Source: Aureimonas phyllosphaerae (GTDB taxonomy: Bacteria; Pseudomonadota; Alphaproteobacteria; Rhizobiales; Rhizobiaceae). Taken from it: 64,000 nucleotides of DNA. Under the pieces are notes generated by a model. The model did not search any database and was not told the DNA's origin. It saw only the letters and a list, made by a program, of their open reading frames with translations. This document shows, one piece after another, positions 60,831 to 64,000 of this stretch. Position numbers and translations under genes: made by a program. Position 1 is the stretch's first letter, and the number at the start of each line of letters is the position of its first letter. The stretch lies in NCBI RefSeq assembly GCF_900113065.1, contig NZ_FOOA01000001.1, positions 372,001 to 436,000 of the forward strand, given 5' to 3'.

Positions 60831-61844
60831 GTGACCCTTGCCCGCCCCCTGGATCAGACGAGAGCGATCGCCTCGATCGACCCGATCCTCGGCCTGACGC
60901 GTGCGGACATGGATCGCGTCAACGCGCTGATCCTCTCCATGGCCGGGTCCAACGTCGAACTCATCCCCGAAATCGCCGAGCACCTGATCTCGTCGGGCGG
61001 CAAGCGGCTGCGGCCGATCCTGACCCTCGCCTCCGCGCTCGCCTTCGGATACCGCGGCGAGAACCACGTGAAGCTCGCCGCCAGCGTCGAGTTCCTGCAC
61101 ACCGCGACACTCCTCCACGACGACGTGGTGGACGAGAGCGACCTGCGCCGCGGCCGGAAGACCGCGCGCACCATCTGGGGCAACCAGGCGAGCGTGCTCG
61201 TCGGCGACTACCTCCTCGGCCAGGCCTTCAAGATGATGGTCGAGGTCGGCTCGATGCGCGCGCTGGCGATCCTCTCCAACGCCTCGGCCGTGATCGCCGA
61301 GGGCGAGGTCTGGCAGCTCTCGGCCGCCAAGCAGATGTCGACCACCGAGGCCGACTACATGGCGGTGATCGGCGCCAAGACGGCTGCCCTCTTCGCAGCC
61401 GCGGCCGAGGTCGGACCGGTGATCGCGGGCGCCGGCGCCGACTTCGAGGCGGCAATGCGCGACTACGGCCTGCACCTCGGCCTCGCGTTCCAGCTCGTCG
61501 ACGACGTCCTCGACTACGGCGGTTCGGCCGACGACCTCGGCAAGAACGTCGGCGACGACTTCCGCGAGGGCAAGATCACGCTCCCCGTCATCCTGTCCTA
61601 TGCCGCCGGCAACGAGGACGAGCGCGCCTTCTGGCGCGAGGCGATGGAGAACGGGCACAACGACGATGCGGCGCTGGCGCGCGCACGCGACCTCCTGGCG
61701 CGGCACGGGGCGCTGGAGGCGACGAAGGCGCGGGCGCGCGAGCACGGGCGCCTCGCCTCGCAGGCCCTGTCGGTCCTGCCCGCCGGCCCCCACCGCGAGG
61801 CGCTCGACGCCGTGGTCGCTTTCTCGATCGAGCGAATCCGATAG
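60831..61844 (+). CDS. ispB: Long-chain polyprenyl diphosphate synthase (ubiquinone side chain)
   Basis: Trans-prenyltransferase of 337 residues making the octaprenyl or decaprenyl chain of ubiquinone. The first Asp-rich motif is LLHDDVVDESDLRRGRKTA and the second is FQLVDDVLDYGGSADDLGKN; GGKRLRPILTLA is also present. GTG 60831 with GGAGAA seven bases upstream starts the protein at VTLARPLDQTR; the reading back to 60432 is antisense to DUF2007 and is not coding. Chain length cannot be told from sequence alone. Confidence 0.93.
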   Translation: MTLARPLDQTRAIASIDPILGLTRADMDRVNALILSMAGSNVELIPEIAEHLISSGGKRLRPILTLASALAFGYRGENHVKLAASVEFLHTATLLHDDVVDESDLRRGRKTARTIWGNQASVLVGDYLLGQAFKMMVEVGSMRALAILSNASAVIAEGEVWQLSAAKQMSTTEADYMAVIGAKTAALFAAAAEVGPVIAGAGADFEAAMRDYGLHLGLAFQLVDDVLDYGGSADDLGKNVGDDFREGKITLPVILSYAAGNEDERAFWREAMENGHNDDAALARARDLLARHGALEATKARAREHGRLASQALSVLPAGPHREALDAVVAFSIERIR

Positions 61845-61999
61845 TCCTCGCAGGCGGCTGGCGTCCTTCGCCGTCGCAAAATAAACATTCTGGAAGCGGA
61901 CAGGGGTGGACGCACGTCCCGCTGCCGAGGCAGCAGGCGAGCATGAGTGCGGCGGCCGACGCTTTCGCGCCGGCGGGGTCGGGAAAAAGGAAGTTCGAC

Positions 62000-63826
62000 G
62001 TGGATAGAACGCGTATCTCGCGGATCGCTTTGGCCGCTGCCCTCGCCGCCGCCGTCGTGGCCGGGCCCGCCATGGCCCAGACCACCGAACCCGCCGCGCA
62101 GGATGCGCCCGCCACCGGCACCGAGCGCGCGACCGTCAACGTCCAGTCGCTGTCGGGCGCCTATCTTGCGGCCAAGCTCGCGCGCGAGAACCGCCAGCCC
62201 GGCATCGCGGCCGACTACTACGACGAGGCGCTGCGCCTCGATCCGACTTCCGCGGTCCTCCAGCAGGAGGCGATGTTCGCCTATCTCGCGGACGGCCGCT
62301 TCAAGGACGGCGTCGACCTCGCCGCCAAGCTCGTCGACGACGACACGGTGGGCAAGGTCGCGAAAATCGCGGTCGCGCTCGACGCCCTGCACGAGGGCCG
62401 CTTCGACGCCGCGATCGAATCCCTCAAGCTCAACGACACGAGCGATCTCGACTCGCTGCTCGTCGGCCATCTCTCCGCCTGGGCCGATGTCGGCGCCGGT
62501 CGCGGCCAAGAGGCCATCCGCCGGGTCGAGGCGCTTCGCGGCGCCTCGTGGTTCGAGGCCTTCAACCAGTACGAGATCGGCCTCATCGCGGGGCTGACCG
62601 GCGACGTCGAGCGCGCGCGCACCGCGCTCGGGGCGCTGATCTCCGACCAGAGCACGGCGCAGACCTCGGTCGACGCCTATCTTGCGGGCGCCGAGGCGCT
62701 GGCGCGCATCGAGGCGCGCGCGGGCCGCAAGCAGCAGGCGCTCGACGCCGTGGCGCGCGGCCTCGAGCTCGCGCCCTCCTACGAGCCGCTGACGCAGCTC
62801 GAAGCCGCCATCCGCGACGGCAAGGAGATCGCCCCGCCGATCCGCGACGCGCAAGGGGGTGCCGCCGAGACGCTTTACATCCTCGGGCAGGCGATCAACC
62901 GCGGCGACGGCCAGGACGTCGCGCTTCTCTATTTCCAGTTCGCCAAGGCGGTCGCCAACACGGCCGATCCGAAGCTCCTGACCGCGCTCGCCGGCGTCGC
63001 CGACCGGTCCAAGCAGATCGACCTTGCGATCTCCTACTACGAGCAGATCCCGGAGGGCTCGCCCTACCGGCGCACCGCGGAACTGCAGATGGGCCTCGAC
63101 CTGTGGCAGGCCGAGCGCAAGGACGAGGCGAAGGTCCACCTGCGCAAGGCCGTCGAGAGCTACCCGGACGATCTCCAGGCGCATCTGGCGCTGGCCGACG
63201 TGCTGGCGGCCGACAAGGACTATGCGGGCGCAGTGACGATGCTCGACAAGGCCCTGTCGCTCGCGCCCGCCGACGCGCCCAACGTCTGGAACATCTACTA
63301 TCAGCGCGGCATCGCCTACGAGCGGCAGAAGCAGTGGGACAAGGCCGAACCGGACTTCCGCAAGGCGCTGGAACTCGAGCCGAACCAGCCGCAGGTCCTG
63401 AACTATCTCGGCTATTCCTGGGTCGACATGAACCGCAATCTCGACGAGGGGCTGAACATGATTCGCACCGCCGTCGAGCTGCGCCCGAACGACGGCTACA
63501 TCATCGACTCGCTCGGCTGGGCCTACTATCGCCTCGGCCGCTTCGACGAGGCCGTCGAGCAGCTGGAGCGTGCGGTCCTGATCATGCCCGCCGACCCGAC
63601 GCTGAACGACCATCTCGGCGACGCCTACTGGCGGGTCGGGCGCACCCGCGAGGCGCGATTCCAGTGGAACCGCGCGCTGGTCGGTGACCCCGCGCCGGAG
63701 GCGGCGGAGGTCGAGAAGATCAAGAAGAAGCTCGCCGAGGGCCTGGCGCCGGTGGCCGATACCGCCACCATCGCGCCGCCGCCCGCCGCGGATGGCGGGA
63801 CCGAGGCCCCCAAGGTCTCGAACTGA
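62000..63826 (+). CDS. Exported TPR-repeat protein
   Basis: Protein of about 608 residues. GTG 62000 has AAGGAAG six bases upstream and gives a canonical signal peptide ([23 protein letters not shown]); an in-frame ATG at 61943 would bury it. The mature part is helical, with TPR units from about residue 45 onward; clear ones near the end are [40 protein letters not shown] and [16 protein letters not shown]. It is a conserved hypothetical usually found next to ispE in this order. Its periplasmic role is unknown. Confidence 0.88.
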   Translation: MDRTRISRIALAAALAAAVVAGPAMAQTTEPAAQDAPATGTERATVNVQSLSGAYLAAKLARENRQPGIAADYYDEALRLDPTSAVLQQEAMFAYLADGRFKDGVDLAAKLVDDDTVGKVAKIAVALDALHEGRFDAAIESLKLNDTSDLDSLLVGHLSAWADVGAGRGQEAIRRVEALRGASWFEAFNQYEIGLIAGLTGDVERARTALGALISDQSTAQTSVDAYLAGAEALARIEARAGRKQQALDAVARGLELAPSYEPLTQLEAAIRDGKEIAPPIRDAQGGAAETLYILGQAINRGDGQDVALLYFQFAKAVANTADPKLLTALAGVADRSKQIDLAISYYEQIPEGSPYRRTAELQMGLDLWQAERKDEAKVHLRKAVESYPDDLQAHLALADVLAADKDYAGAVTMLDKALSLAPADAPNVWNIYYQRGIAYERQKQWDKAEPDFRKALELEPNQPQVLNYLGYSWVDMNRNLDEGLNMIRTAVELRPNDGYIIDSLGWAYYRLGRFDEAVEQLERAVLIMPADPTLNDHLGDAYWRVGRTREARFQWNRALVGDPAPEAAEVEKIKKKLAEGLAPVADTATIAPPPAADGGTEAPKVSN

Positions 63827-63834
63827 CGGTCGCG

Positions 63835-64000
63835 ATGGACGCCTTCGTCCACGTTCCCTGGGTCACGAACGTCACCGCGCGAGCCAAGATCAATCTCGCG
63901 CTTCATGTCGTCGGCCGACGCGTCGACGGCTACCACGAGCTGGAAAGCCTCGTCGCCTTCGCCGAGTTCGGCGACCGGCTGCAGATCGCCCCCGGCACGC
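63835..64000 (+). CDS. ispE: 4-diphosphocytidyl-2-C-methyl-D-erythritol kinase, N-terminal part
   Basis: Partial gene running off the right edge. From ATG 63835 the frame reads [20 protein letters not shown] followed by [18 protein letters not shown], the N-terminus of IspE (GHMP kinase of the MEP isoprenoid pathway). It begins eight bases after the TPR gene's stop, so it is probably co-transcribed. The ATP loop lies beyond the window. Confidence 0.93.
   Translation, partial: MDAFVHVPWVTNVTARAKINLALHVVGRRVDGYHELESLVAFAEFGDRLQIAPGT

Noticed and set aside
60698-61942. 5' extension of the TPR protein frame
   Set aside because: The extension is a shadow of ispB in another frame; a good ribosome site and signal peptide place the TPR start at 62000.

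Overview
This is high-GC chromosomal DNA from an alphaproteobacterium of the order Hyphomicrobiales (Rhizobiales). The supports are a PodJ-like polar organizer, a TTAA-N7-TTAA(C) CtrA-type site, a RirA-type iron operator, the linkage ftsZ-lpxC-bamD-recN-ligA, a TPR protein next to ispE, and meso-DAP-type MurE. Aurantimonadaceae or a relative is plausible, but no marker here settles the family. I saw no tRNA, rRNA, IS element, prophage or CRISPR array.

Layout. 1-7.9 kb: a TauE/SafE-type exporter with a TIGR02186-type membrane protein, the podJ-like gene, a MerR regulator, an unexplained small ORF, prmA and a SCO1-like protein. 8.0-12.8 kb: a hexapeptide acyltransferase, a three-gene Gtr-like cassette (GT2, GtrA flippase, polytopic membrane protein) and a Tim44-like protein. 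12.9-44.3 kb, nearly all on the minus strand: the division and cell-wall (dcw) region. Read from its promoter at 44.25 kb it runs mraZ-rsmH-ftsL-ftsI, a tandem hairpin/terminator, murE-murF-mraY-murD-ftsW-murG-murC-murB, then a 4.8-kb interruption, then ddl-ftsQ-ftsA-ftsZ, lpxC, bamD, recN, ligA and a DEDDh exonuclease with a SWIM-like zinc finger.

The interruption holds a metallophosphoesterase, a divergent CDF-like transporter and an overlapping gene pair. That pair looks like the pterin-sensing PruR-DcpA c-di-GMP module known from Agrobacterium. 44.5-49.9 kb: rnpB (RNase P RNA) and a set of peptidoglycan hydrolases (SLT transglycosylase, amidase, GH25 muramidase, MltB-type transglycosylase) with DjlA and a Thr/Pro-rich lipoprotein. 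49.9-57.3 kb: an MDR oxidoreductase and a siderophore system (ATPase, two permeases, binding protein) divergent from a TonB-dependent receptor, with an iron-responsive operator between them. 57.5-64 kb: glyQ (no glyS beside it), a small membrane protein, an S49 peptidase, a TrmN6-like methyltransferase, a DUF2007 protein, a polyprenyl synthase, a TPR protein and the start of ispE.

Regulatory points. The mraZ promoter carries four TGGGN boxes at an exact 10-bp period, the known MraZ operator design. A perfect CtrA-type site lies upstream of ddl-ftsQAZ and a second upstream of podJ, so envelope growth, polarity and division look tied to the cell cycle. Several cell-wall genes are translationally coupled through 4-base ATGA, GTGA or TTGA overlaps.
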